Part shown: positions 8,424 to 15,209 of the stretch, piece after piece
Position numbering within the stretch: position 1 is the stretch's first letter
Layout: the number at the start of each line of letters is the position of its first letter
Assembly: GCA_025934695.1 (NCBI GenBank)
Contig: JAICWS010000003.1
Span: 395,027-459,026 of the forward strand
Origin: Alphaproteobacteria bacterium
GTDB taxonomy: Bacteria > Pseudomonadota > Alphaproteobacteria > Micavibrionales > UBA2020
Length of the DNA: 64,000 bases
Direction of reading: 5' to 3'
Translations under genes and position numbers: made by a program
The notes under the pieces: generated by a model
Told to the model about the DNA's origin: nothing
The model's database searches: none
Seen by the model: only the letters and a program-made list of their open reading frames with translations

Positions 8424-8693
8424 ATGAGCCTCGTCGGTCCCAAAGCCTCTAACCCCACCTTGACCATCGAATTCAACACGCGCGTCAGCGCGGATGCCTA
8501 CAGCCGCGCCCGCGACGGCGTGCTGCTGACCCGCGGCGCGAAGTTCCTGTCGGAAGACGAGAAAGCCCGCACGATGAAAGTCGAAATCGCCGCAACCGAC
8601 AGGGACACGCAGCGCACAATTGAAAACATTCCGGGCGTCGACAAGGTCACGCGCGAGCAAAAGCAGGCCGACTGGCGCCAGCACCGCCTCTAA
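8424..8693 (+). CDS. Hypothetical protein, 89 aa
   Basis: A small soluble protein with a good ribosome site (AGGAGTT) eight bases before the ATG and a rho-independent terminator just after the stop, so it is probably its own unit. No signal peptide or membrane segment. The C-terminus ends Q-A-D-W-R-Q-H-R-L, which recurs almost exactly as D-A-D-W-R-Q-K-R-L in the 222-residue protein at 31351. I do not recognise the family. A TATAAT stretch occurs about 50 bases upstream. Confidence 0.75.
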   Translation: MSLVGPKASNPTLTIEFNTRVSADAYSRARDGVLLTRGAKFLSEDEKARTMKVEIAATDRDTQRTIENIPGVDKVTREQKQADWRQHRL

Positions 8694-8707
8694 AGACGGG
8701 CAGATTT

Positions 8708-8746
8708 AAAAACCCCGCGTCCCCAACCGGACGCGGGGTTTTTATT
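8708..8746 (+). terminator. Rho-independent terminator
   Basis: A GC-rich stem (ACCCCGCGTCC paired with GGACGCGGGGT) with a short loop, followed by a T run, starts 15 bases after the stop of the 89-residue protein. Confidence 0.93.
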
Positions 8747-8786
8747 TGCGCCGCACTTCTCACTTTATTTATATGTAAAATACTGC

Positions 8787-8895
8787 TATAGTCGTACCCA
8801 AGCAGTGGGTACTTCTTCCACGGCCGGGCGTGTTTAACCGGTTTCCCGCCCGTCCCCGTCGCCTGTTCAAGGTCCGACCTGCAAAACCCCGCAAT
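8787..8895 (+). ncRNA. Structured 5' leader, copy A of an unassigned RNA motif
   Basis: After a TATAGT box (8787-8792) the leader carries GCAGTGGG, then a hairpin with stem CGGGCG/CGCCCG (8825-8830 and 8847-8852) and loop TGTTTAACCGGTTTCC, then CCTGCAAAACCCCG shortly before the ribosome site. The same order of elements is found at 56463-56546 and 32131-32217. I cannot match it to a known riboswitch or thermometer. It precedes the 182-residue protein. Confidence 0.5.
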
Positions 8896-8913
8896 TAGAT
8901 AAGGACATGCCCG

Positions 8914-9462
8914 TTGGAAACGCCGGACGATATCTACTGCCTTGTTACCGTGAAGCTGGACGTGCATGACGAGCTGCCGGCGGAAAAGCCGTTTTCCCTG
9001 CGCGGCCTGTTCCGCCGCGGCGGCCGGCGAAAGACATCCACGCCGTTCGACAACAGCCAGGGCATCGCGAAAGCCTATGCTTTTGATTATTCCGCAATCC
9101 CCGCGATCGTCGCCGAGGCCGAGAAATTCGCAGCAGACATCGAGAATGTTTTTGCCGAGCGCGACCGCAAGCCCTGGATCCGCCACGGCAGCCGGCTGCA
9201 TGTCGAGGTGGCAATCGGGCATGTGGCGAAGCTGAGCAAGCCGGACTTCGCCGAGCGATCCTTCGACGTGGAAAAACTGACCGCGGAGCGGCTGGAAGCG
9301 GAGCTGGCGCATTACAACACCCGCGAGACGATCGCACGCAAACGCGAAGCGGAAGAGGAAACGCGGCGGCAGGCGGCGCGGCTTGAGAAGGCAATCGAGG
9401 ACGCCATGGTTCTGCCCGCCGAGACCCGCGTGATGCGCCCGCTGACGTTCAAACCGCGGTAA
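8914..9462 (+). CDS. Hypothetical protein, 182 aa, with C-terminal coiled coil
   Basis: Starts with TTG at 8914 behind AAGGA; the nearby ATG at 8906 is out of frame. The N-terminal part is mixed, with a basic patch LRGLFRRGGRRK. Residues about 130-165 (E-R-L-E-A-E-L to R-L-E-K-A-I-E-D-A) are strongly helical and charged. The end reads V-M-R-P-L-T-F-K-P-R, a basic tail related to those of the ankyrin proteins at 18708 and 52699. No family recognised. It has its own structured leader and its 3' end abuts the convergent pyrophosphohydrolase gene. Confidence 0.72.
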   Translation: METPDDIYCLVTVKLDVHDELPAEKPFSLRGLFRRGGRRKTSTPFDNSQGIAKAYAFDYSAIPAIVAEAEKFAADIENVFAERDRKPWIRHGSRLHVEVAIGHVAKLSKPDFAERSFDVEKLTAERLEAELAHYNTRETIARKREAEEETRRQAARLEKAIEDAMVLPAETRVMRPLTFKPR

Positions 9463-9465
9463 GGA

Positions 9466-9807
9466 CTACCGCTCCTTGTCGCCTTCGTAGAAATAGCCCT
9501 TGAGGAAAGCCCCGTGCTGCTCGCGCTTTTTCATGCAGAGCTGCAGAAGGTCGTGCTCGTGCATGCCGAGCTGGTGTCCGAGCGAAAGAACCGCTTCGAG
9601 GATATCGCCGAGCTCGACGAGCTTGTCGTGGGTGGTCGCGGCCGCCAGGTACTCGTTATATTCTTCCATGAGCTTGGCATTGAGCGCCTCGATAAGCTTC
9701 GCGCCCGTCAGCACCGTGATAACGGGTTCGCGCCCGTCGGCGCGGATGATGTCGGGGATCTTGTCCCGCACGAGTTTTTTGGTTCGCCGGTGCTGCATCG
9801 ATTTCAT
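9466..9807 (-). CDS. Nucleoside triphosphate pyrophosphohydrolase-like protein (MazG/HisE-type fold)
   Basis: 113 residues with K-L-V-R-D-K-I-P-D-I-I near the start, the signature opening of small all-alpha NTP pyrophosphohydrolases annotated as phosphoribosyl-ATP pyrophosphohydrolase-like. The metal-binding pattern is present as E-E-Y-N-E-Y-L and E-L-G-D-I-L-E (ExxE and ExxD on neighbouring helices). The likely role is house-cleaning of non-canonical nucleotides; the substrate is unknown. It converges on the 182-residue gene with only three bases between stops. The start may be the ATG at 9807 or three codons later at 9798. Confidence 0.82.
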   Translation of the reverse strand: MKSMQHRRTKKLVRDKIPDIIRADGREPVITVLTGAKLIEALNAKLMEEYNEYLAAATTHDKLVELGDILEAVLSLGHQLGMHEHDLLQLCMKKREQHGAFLKGYFYEGDKER

Positions 9808-9860
9808 TCTACCAAACGCCGCACCGCCGTCTATAATGCCGATGAAGGAGTATTCCAGAA

Positions 9861-10229
9861 GTGTTGCGCGAGAAATGCAGGACCTGCGGCAGCGGCGACG
9901 TCTATCACGGGCGTGTCATGGGCGAAAGCGGCGTGACGCTGATTTCGGCTGCCAGCTATTTCCGCCAGGTCAATGCAACGAAGTGCCTGGCCTGCGTAAC
10001 TTGCGGCAGCCTCGAGCCCTATCTCGACGACAAGGGCCGGGAAAAAGTCCGCGACTGGAAGGCCAAAGAGAGTAACCAGCTCGCGCCGCCGGGCACGGAA
10101 GGCGTGAAGCCGCCCTCGCTGAATACGCTGGTGATTGCGATCGCCCTCGCGGTTGCGGGAATCGCCGCGGCTCTGGCGGCCTTCGTCATGCAGACCGGCA
10201 ACAAAATAAATGGCAGCTTCGGACATTGA
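9861..10229 (+). CDS. Zinc-ribbon protein with C-terminal membrane anchor
   Basis: 122 residues from a GTG at 9861 with GAAGGAG just upstream. Two CxxC knuckles, C-R-T-C-G-S-G and C-L-A-C-V-T-C-G, form a rubredoxin-like zinc ribbon in the first 55 residues. Residues about 90-112 (LNTLVIAIALAVAGIAAALA) are a single transmembrane helix close to the C-terminus, which leaves the ribbon in the cytosol if tail-anchored. Function unknown. Confidence 0.72.
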   Translation: MLREKCRTCGSGDVYHGRVMGESGVTLISAASYFRQVNATKCLACVTCGSLEPYLDDKGREKVRDWKAKESNQLAPPGTEGVKPPSLNTLVIAIALAVAGIAAALAAFVMQTGNKINGSFGH

Positions 10230-10281
10230 TCGCCTCGCGGCATCCCCCAAAAGAGCCACGAAATCAGGAGCTTTACGCAAA

Positions 10282-10290
10282 TTATCCACA
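10282..10290 (+). promoter_or_regulatory. DnaA-box-like nonamer
   Basis: TTATCCACA matches the DnaA box consensus exactly. It stands alone, about 90 bases before the CtrA-type repeat array upstream of cmk, so it may be chance or a DnaA-controlled promoter site. Confidence 0.4.
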
Positions 10291-10373
10291 GGGCGTGAAG
10301 CGGGCGCGAATTTTATAACCTGTTTCACAACCGCTTGAAAATGCCCATGTTTTCGTGCTATGGGTTTTCATCC

Positions 10374-10421
10374 TTGAAGAAATATTAATATTATGTTAAT
10401 ATATTCTTAATGGATTTTTAA
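10374..10421 (+). promoter_or_regulatory. Array of overlapping CtrA-type boxes upstream of cmk
   Basis: TTAA occurs at 10385, 10396, 10407 and 10418, each exactly 11 bases apart, giving three overlapping TTAA-N7-TTAA boxes. A TTGA at 10374 extends the register by one degenerate half-site. The consensus is that of the alphaproteobacterial cell-cycle regulator CtrA. The spacing of one helical turn would put all half-sites on one face. The array ends 56 bases before the annotated cmk start. Confidence 0.6.
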
Positions 10422-10476
10422 CGGGTTAGTCCTAGCTGATTATGCGGCCCGGGATGGCCGCCAAAGGGGATTTTCA

Positions 10477-11259
10477 ATGCCAGTCGTCAACTTCCGGAAG
10501 ACCGATTTTCTTCCCGCGCAGGAGCAGGGCTCCGCGCTGCAAAAGAAACTCATCATTACCGTCGACGGGCCGGCAGCGAGCGGCAAAGGCACGCTGGCCA
10601 AGAAACTTGCGGACCGCCTCGGCTACGCTTACCTCGACACCGGCGCGCTCTACCGCGCGGTCGCGATGGCGACGCTCGAGATCGGCGGCGACCCCGGCTA
10701 TATGCAGGATGTGGCGCCCGCACTCGACATCATCTGCCGCAACCTGACGCCCGAATTGCTGTCCAATCCGTCACTGCGCACGCCGGAAGTCTCCCAGGCT
10801 GCCTCCAAAGTCGCCGCGCACCCGCAGGTGCGCCAGGCGCTGCTGCAATACCAGCGCGATTTCGCGCATAAGCCGCCTGGCCTCGTCGGCGGCGCCGTGC
10901 TCGACGGCCGCGACATCGGCACCGTCGTCTGCCCCGACGCGGATATCAAATTTTTCATCACCGCCTCGGTCGAGGAACGCGCCAAGCGCCGCTATGCCGA
11001 GCTGTGCGACGCCCGCACCGATATGACTTTCGAGACCGTCCTCGACGATCTCAAAACCCGCGACCAGCGCGACGCGACCCGCGCCGTGGCCCCCACGCTC
11101 GCGGCTGAGGACGCCTATATCCTCGACACCACCGGCCTCAACCCCGCCGAGACGCTCGAAGAAGCCATTTCCATCATCCGCGCCCGCTTCCTGTCGGAAA
11201 CCAACGACAACGGCGGCGCCCAGCCCGCCAACGGCAAGCCGACGGCGACCGCGGTTTAA
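10477..11259 (+). CDS. cmk: Cytidylate kinase
   Basis: 260 residues; phosphorylates CMP/dCMP with ATP. The P-loop G-P-A-A-S-G-K-G-T (residues about 30-38), Y-L-D-T-G-A-L-Y-R-A-V-A, L-D-G-R-D-I-G-T-V-V and the R-x-x-R-D lid region near DQRDATR are all present. The usual start would be just before KKLIITVDGP; this reading adds about 22 residues at the N-terminus. The ATG at 10477 has GGGG upstream, while no internal start is obvious. The C-terminal tail (GGAQPANGKPTATAV) is extra. The order cmk-rpsA is the common alphaproteobacterial arrangement. Confidence 0.95.
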   Translation: MPVVNFRKTDFLPAQEQGSALQKKLIITVDGPAASGKGTLAKKLADRLGYAYLDTGALYRAVAMATLEIGGDPGYMQDVAPALDIICRNLTPELLSNPSLRTPEVSQAASKVAAHPQVRQALLQYQRDFAHKPPGLVGGAVLDGRDIGTVVCPDADIKFFITASVEERAKRRYAELCDARTDMTFETVLDDLKTRDQRDATRAVAPTLAAEDAYILDTTGLNPAETLEEAISIIRARFLSETNDNGGAQPANGKPTATAV

Positions 11260-11270
11260 CCCTCTCTTTT

Positions 11271-11362
11271 TGTCATTCCGAACCCGGCAAAGCCGGGTGA
11301 GAAATCTTTCCCTCTTGCTCATGTGGAAACGGGTAAGATTCCTCGCTGCGCTCGGAATGACA
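11271..11362. repeat. Intergenic palindromic element between cmk and rpsA
   Basis: The ends TGTCATTCCGA and TCGGAATGACA are inverted copies. Inside are a second hairpin (ACCCGGCAAAGCCGGGT) and an AATCTT/AAGATT pair. This has the make-up of a REP or BIME-like hairpin element, and may also attenuate readthrough from cmk. Confidence 0.75.
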
Positions 11363-11545
11363 TGAAAAAGAGGCGGCAAATGCCAAAATCCTCGTAATTT
11401 CAGGTGCTTTCGCCCGGTTTTTGGCGGTTTTTCGTTGACTCTTGGTCTCCTGCCCCCTACATATCCCTACGAACGGCCCAAAGGCCCGGGTGCCGCATGG
11501 CAGCCCTTGCGCCGTATTTCGCATATTAAAGTGAGAACTAACCCT

Positions 11546-13333
11546 ATGGCAAAACTCGCCTCTAAAATCATTGAGAACACGTCCGTGAAAGACATCACGG
11601 GCGAAAACTTCAGCTTCAAGTCCCTCCTGGACGAAAGCTTCAAGAACATCAAATCCTTCGAAGGCTCGGTCGTCGAAGGCACCGTGGTCGGCGTCGATGA
11701 CGAATTCGTCACCCTCGACGTGGGCCTGAAATCCGAAGGCCGCATCGCGGTCCGCGAATTCGGCGCGCATGGCGCGAAATCCGAAATCAAGGTCGGCGAC
11801 AAGGTCGAAGTCTATGTCGAGCGCATGGAGAACAAGGATGGCGAAGCCGTCCTCTCCCGCGAAAAAGCCAAGCGCGAAGAAAGCTGGATCCTGCTGGAAA
11901 AGCAGCACAAGGCAAACGAGCGCGTCACCGGCGTCATCTTCGGCCGCGTCAAGGGCGGCTTCACGGTCGACCTCTCGGGCGCCGTGGCGTTCCTGCCCGG
12001 CTCGCAAGTGGACATCCGCCCCGTGCGCGACGTCAGCCCGCTGTTCGGCACGCCGCAGCCCTTCCTGATCCTGAAAATGGACCGCCAGCGCGGCAACATC
12101 GTTGTCTCGCGCCGCGCAGTGCTGGAAGAGTCCCGCGCCGAAGCCCGCTCGGAACTGGTTTCCAACCTCAAGGAAGGCCAGGAACTGCAGGGCGTCGTCA
12201 AGAACATCACCGACTACGGTGCGTTCATTGATCTGGGCGGCGTCGATGGCTTGCTCCACGTGACCGATATCTCATGGAAGCGCATCAACCACCCCTCCGA
12301 AGTTCTCCACGTCGGCCAGACCGTCAACGTGAAGATCATTCGCTTCAACGAAGAAAGCCAGCGTATCAGCCTCGGCATGAAACAGCTCGACAGCGATCCC
12401 TGGCAGGGCGTTGAAGGCAAGTTCAAGATCGGCGAACGCTACAAGGGCCGCGTCACGAACATCGCGGACTACGGCGCATTCGTCGAACTGGGCGAAGGCA
12501 TCGAAGGCCTCGTGCACGTCTCGGAAATGTCCTGGACCAAGAAAAACATCCACCCCGGCAAGATCGTTTCGACCAGCCAGGAAGTGGAAGTGCAGGTTCT
12601 CGACGTGGATCTCACCAAGCGCCGCATCAGCCTCGGCCTGAAGCAGTGCATGGAGAACCCCTGGAGCAAGTTCGCCGGCGGCCACAAGCCGGGCGATGTG
12701 CTGGAAGGCGAAGTGCGCAACGTGACCGAATTCGGCCTGTTCGTCGGCATCGGCGACCAGATCGACGGCATGGTGCACATGTCCGACCTGTCGTGGAAGG
12801 AAGCCGGCGAGGAAGCGATCAAGCCGTTCAAGAAGGGCGACACCGTGAAGGTGAAAGTCCTCGAGATCGACCCCGAGAAAGAACGCGTTTCCCTGGGCAT
12901 CAAGCAGCTCGAAAGCGATCCGTTCGAAGCGGACCTGGGCGGCGTTTCCAAGGGCGCGGTCGTCACCTGCACGGTCACGCAAGTGACCCCGGGCGGCATC
13001 GAGGTCTCGGTCAACGACAAGCTGACCGGCTTCATCAAGAAGGGCGATCTTTCCCGCGAACGCTCCGAGCAGCGCCCCGACCGTTTCGCCGTCGGCGAAA
13101 AAGTCGATGCGAAAGTGCTCAAAGTCGAACGCTCGGGCCGCAAGCTCGAACTCTCGATCAAGCAGCGCGAGATCGACGAAGACAAGCAGGCGATGGCCGA
13201 ATACGGTTCGTCCGATTCAGGCGCATCCCTCGGCGACATCCTGGGCGCGGCCCTGCAGAAGAAAGGCGCGAAAGCGTCCGAAACTGCGGCTGAAGAACCC
13301 AAGAAAGCCAAGAAGGCGAAGAAGGAAGAGTAA
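11546..13333 (+). CDS. rpsA: 30S ribosomal protein S1
   Basis: 595 residues from the ATG at 11546 (MAKLASK). Frame-open sequence extends to 11435 but has no fitting ribosome site, and S1 proteins begin at this point. Six S1 RNA-binding repeats are visible, with recurring K-N-I-T-D-Y-G-A-F-I, V-T-N-I-A-D-Y-G-A-F-V and V-R-N-V-T-E-F-G-L-F-V strands and the H-V-S/T-D-I/E-M-S-W motif. S1 delivers mRNA to the 30S subunit. The Lys-rich tail ends KKAKKAKKEE. A terminator follows the stop. Confidence 0.97.
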   Translation: MAKLASKIIENTSVKDITGENFSFKSLLDESFKNIKSFEGSVVEGTVVGVDDEFVTLDVGLKSEGRIAVREFGAHGAKSEIKVGDKVEVYVERMENKDGEAVLSREKAKREESWILLEKQHKANERVTGVIFGRVKGGFTVDLSGAVAFLPGSQVDIRPVRDVSPLFGTPQPFLILKMDRQRGNIVVSRRAVLEESRAEARSELVSNLKEGQELQGVVKNITDYGAFIDLGGVDGLLHVTDISWKRINHPSEVLHVGQTVNVKIIRFNEESQRISLGMKQLDSDPWQGVEGKFKIGERYKGRVTNIADYGAFVELGEGIEGLVHVSEMSWTKKNIHPGKIVSTSQEVEVQVLDVDLTKRRISLGLKQCMENPWSKFAGGHKPGDVLEGEVRNVTEFGLFVGIGDQIDGMVHMSDLSWKEAGEEAIKPFKKGDTVKVKVLEIDPEKERVSLGIKQLESDPFEADLGGVSKGAVVTCTVTQVTPGGIEVSVNDKLTGFIKKGDLSRERSEQRPDRFAVGEKVDAKVLKVERSGRKLELSIKQREIDEDKQAMAEYGSSDSGASLGDILGAALQKKGAKASETAAEEPKKAKKAKKEE

Positions 13334-13357
13334 TCTTCTTTCCAGCTTAAGATTAGC

Positions 13358-13395
13358 AAAACCCTCGGAAGGAAACTTCCGGGGGTTTTTGTTTT
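13358..13395 (+). terminator. Rho-independent terminator after rpsA
   Basis: Stem AAACCCTCGGAAG with CTTCCGGGGGTTT around a GAAA tetraloop, then a T run. Confidence 0.92.
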
Positions 13396-13407
13396 GAGCG
13401 GGGACGC

Positions 13408-13569
13408 CTACATCTCGTCTTCATCGCCGCGCTTGTCGGCGGTGCTTTTGCCCTTTTTGAAATCCTTGTCGTTCACATGCTTGGTCTGGCGGTCTTCGCG
13501 CTCGTCGGGGCCCGTCTTGCCAAAACCGCTGCCCGTGCCGCTGTCGTCGCTGTCATGAAGCTTGCGCAT
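13408..13569 (-). CDS. Small charged hypothetical protein, 53 aa
   Basis: Start ATG at 13569 chosen because GGGAGGA lies seven bases upstream; a longer reading to 13614 has no ribosome site. The product is almost all charged and polar residues (D-S-D-D-S-G-T-G-S-G, D-E-R-E-D-R-Q, K-K-G-K-S-T), so it is probably disordered. No family is recognised. It converges on rpsA and its 5' end faces the metallopeptidase gene at 13737, with a CtrA-type box between them. Confidence 0.65.
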   Translation of the reverse strand: MRKLHDSDDSGTGSGFGKTGPDEREDRQTKHVNDKDFKKGKSTADKRGDEDEM

Positions 13570-13656
13570 GGGTCGATCCTCCCTTTCCCTGCCAACACCT
13601 ATCGGCGTCTTCACCGCTCAAACAAAATAGCCAGCTGTTCCAAAGGATTGGCGCTT

Positions 13657-13671
13657 TTAAGCCCTCTTTAA
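13657..13671 (+). promoter_or_regulatory. CtrA-type box upstream of a metallopeptidase gene
   Basis: TTAAGCCCTCTTTAA is a perfect TTAA-N7-TTAA, continuing into CC as in typical CtrA sites. It lies 66 bases before the GTG of the 421-residue protein and 88 bases upstream of the divergent 53-residue protein. Confidence 0.5.
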
Positions 13672-13736
13672 CCGCTATGCTCCATAATATAGGTGATTAA
13701 ACGGTTGATTTAATTCAGGTACCGGAAAAGGACAGC

Positions 13737-15002
13737 GTGGACGCGGCCCCCGACCAGCAGAGGCTCCGCAATATCTTCAACCGCTGCGCGGCGAAGGCGG
13801 TGCGGGATTATCCGCAGCTTGCGAACGGATTCCTGATCTACAGCCCGCTCACGCAGAGCTTCCACGGCGTCCAGCCCGCTGACAAGGAACTGGCGGCGCG
13901 CATCTTCGAGCATTACCCGCAGCAGGCCGCAGCGTGGTTGAAAGAAAGGCCTGACTTAGCCGGGTCGATAACGGATTTCGATGACGTGCCGGTGATGCTG
14001 CTGGCGAAGGCGACCCACCACGCCTATACGCCGAAGCAGGGGCCGGTCGAGGACGAGGTGCTGCGGCTGTTCCTGCACGAGCTGGGACACCGCGTGGCGC
14101 CGGGCGGCAATACGCACAGCGCCGGCGGCACGGGCAGCCGAGCGCGCCGGGAAAGTATCGCCGACACTTATTCCTACCTGAACGACCCCGGGCATGAAAC
14201 GCCGCAGGGACGCAGGGACTGGCAGGAGCTGGTGCTGTGGCAGCGCTCGAGCGCTTTCGTTTTCACGGATGTGCGCAATTATTTCACCGCGCCGGTGCTG
14301 GAGGCCGCGATGGACCTGGAGACGCGTCACGATCTCAGCCGCTTGGGTGCTTCGGACAAGGCGACCCTTTCCTATCGCCTCGCCCTGCTGGCGCAGCCGG
14401 AGGAGGCCCAAGTGGCGGCGCTGTCGGACATCTTCAAGCCCGCGCGCGAGGCGATGGACCAGTCCGCCATGGCGGGATACCGGAAACTGGCGGACATCCT
14501 GTTCGCGGATCATGGAACTTTAAGCGATGCCGTCTATCGCGCGGGCCGCGCCGCGCTGTTGCCCGCGCTGGAAAGAAAGAACGACATTCTCGAGACGCGC
14601 CTGACCGGCGACGATATAAAGACGCTGTCCTTCGACGGCCGCGACTGGGAACTGATACGCGTGAAAATCGCGGCGCGCGACCAGACCCAGCGCAAGCTGT
14701 CCGCCATGACGGTGGAAGCGAACGACATGTTCGTGCTGGGCTTCTTCGACCGCCCGCCGGGATCGCGGCCCGACCCGGCCATTTACGAAGGCAAGGACAA
14801 CCTCGCCCATCTGGAGCGCTGCTACAGCATCTTCGGCGAAATCCGCCGCCTGCAAACCAGCGGCAAGCAAGCGAGCGCCGGTATCGCCGCTCTGCTGCCG
14901 CCCGATGCGGCGGGACTGACGCTGTACGACACGGCCCAGCTTTCCTCTCGCATCGCCGGCAGCTTGGCGCAGAGGCTGGTGGCGGGGCCAGTGGTTTCGT
15001 GA
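13737..15002 (+). CDS. Putative zinc metallopeptidase (HExxH), 421 aa
   Basis: Start GTG at 13737 behind AAAAGGA. Residues 114-118 read H-E-L-G-H, the zincin zinc-binding motif, in a hydrophobic helix (LRLFLHELGHRV). About 20 residues later E139-S-I-A-D143 offers the acidic third ligand typical of gluzincins. No signal peptide or transmembrane helix is seen, so export would need a non-Sec route. The rest is helical and of unknown fold. It resembles in organisation the three HExxH proteins at 56877-60194, probably the DUF6782-like putative metallopeptidase group. Substrate unknown. Its 3' side borders the low-GC restriction-modification island. Confidence 0.72.
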   Translation: MDAAPDQQRLRNIFNRCAAKAVRDYPQLANGFLIYSPLTQSFHGVQPADKELAARIFEHYPQQAAAWLKERPDLAGSITDFDDVPVMLLAKATHHAYTPKQGPVEDEVLRLFLHELGHRVAPGGNTHSAGGTGSRARRESIADTYSYLNDPGHETPQGRRDWQELVLWQRSSAFVFTDVRNYFTAPVLEAAMDLETRHDLSRLGASDKATLSYRLALLAQPEEAQVAALSDIFKPAREAMDQSAMAGYRKLADILFADHGTLSDAVYRAGRAALLPALERKNDILETRLTGDDIKTLSFDGRDWELIRVKIAARDQTQRKLSAMTVEANDMFVLGFFDRPPGSRPDPAIYEGKDNLAHLERCYSIFGEIRRLQTSGKQASAGIAALLPPDAAGLTLYDTAQLSSRIAGSLAQRLVAGPVVS

Positions 15003-15209
15003 AAGCCAAAACCGGAGAACTAGGCAAGTTCTTTACGGCCTAGCGATAGCAAAGCTCTACCAAGCCAACTCCGGATTCTTGAATTCGACATGCAGCGGAC
15101 GGTGTCGGCTATACTTCTGGGAAAAGTACGGTAGCACAATAATAGGATTCAATAATTACTAAATAACAATATAATCGCTATATCGTAAACGCCAAATTAT
15201 TGAGTACCC

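Noticed and set aside
10230..10476. Possible chromosomal replication origin upstream of cmk (DnaA nonamer, AT-rich run, CtrA array)
   Set aside because: Only one DnaA box is present and none of the usual origin neighbours (dnaA, hemE, parAB, gidAB) is seen. Kept only as a regulatory finding.
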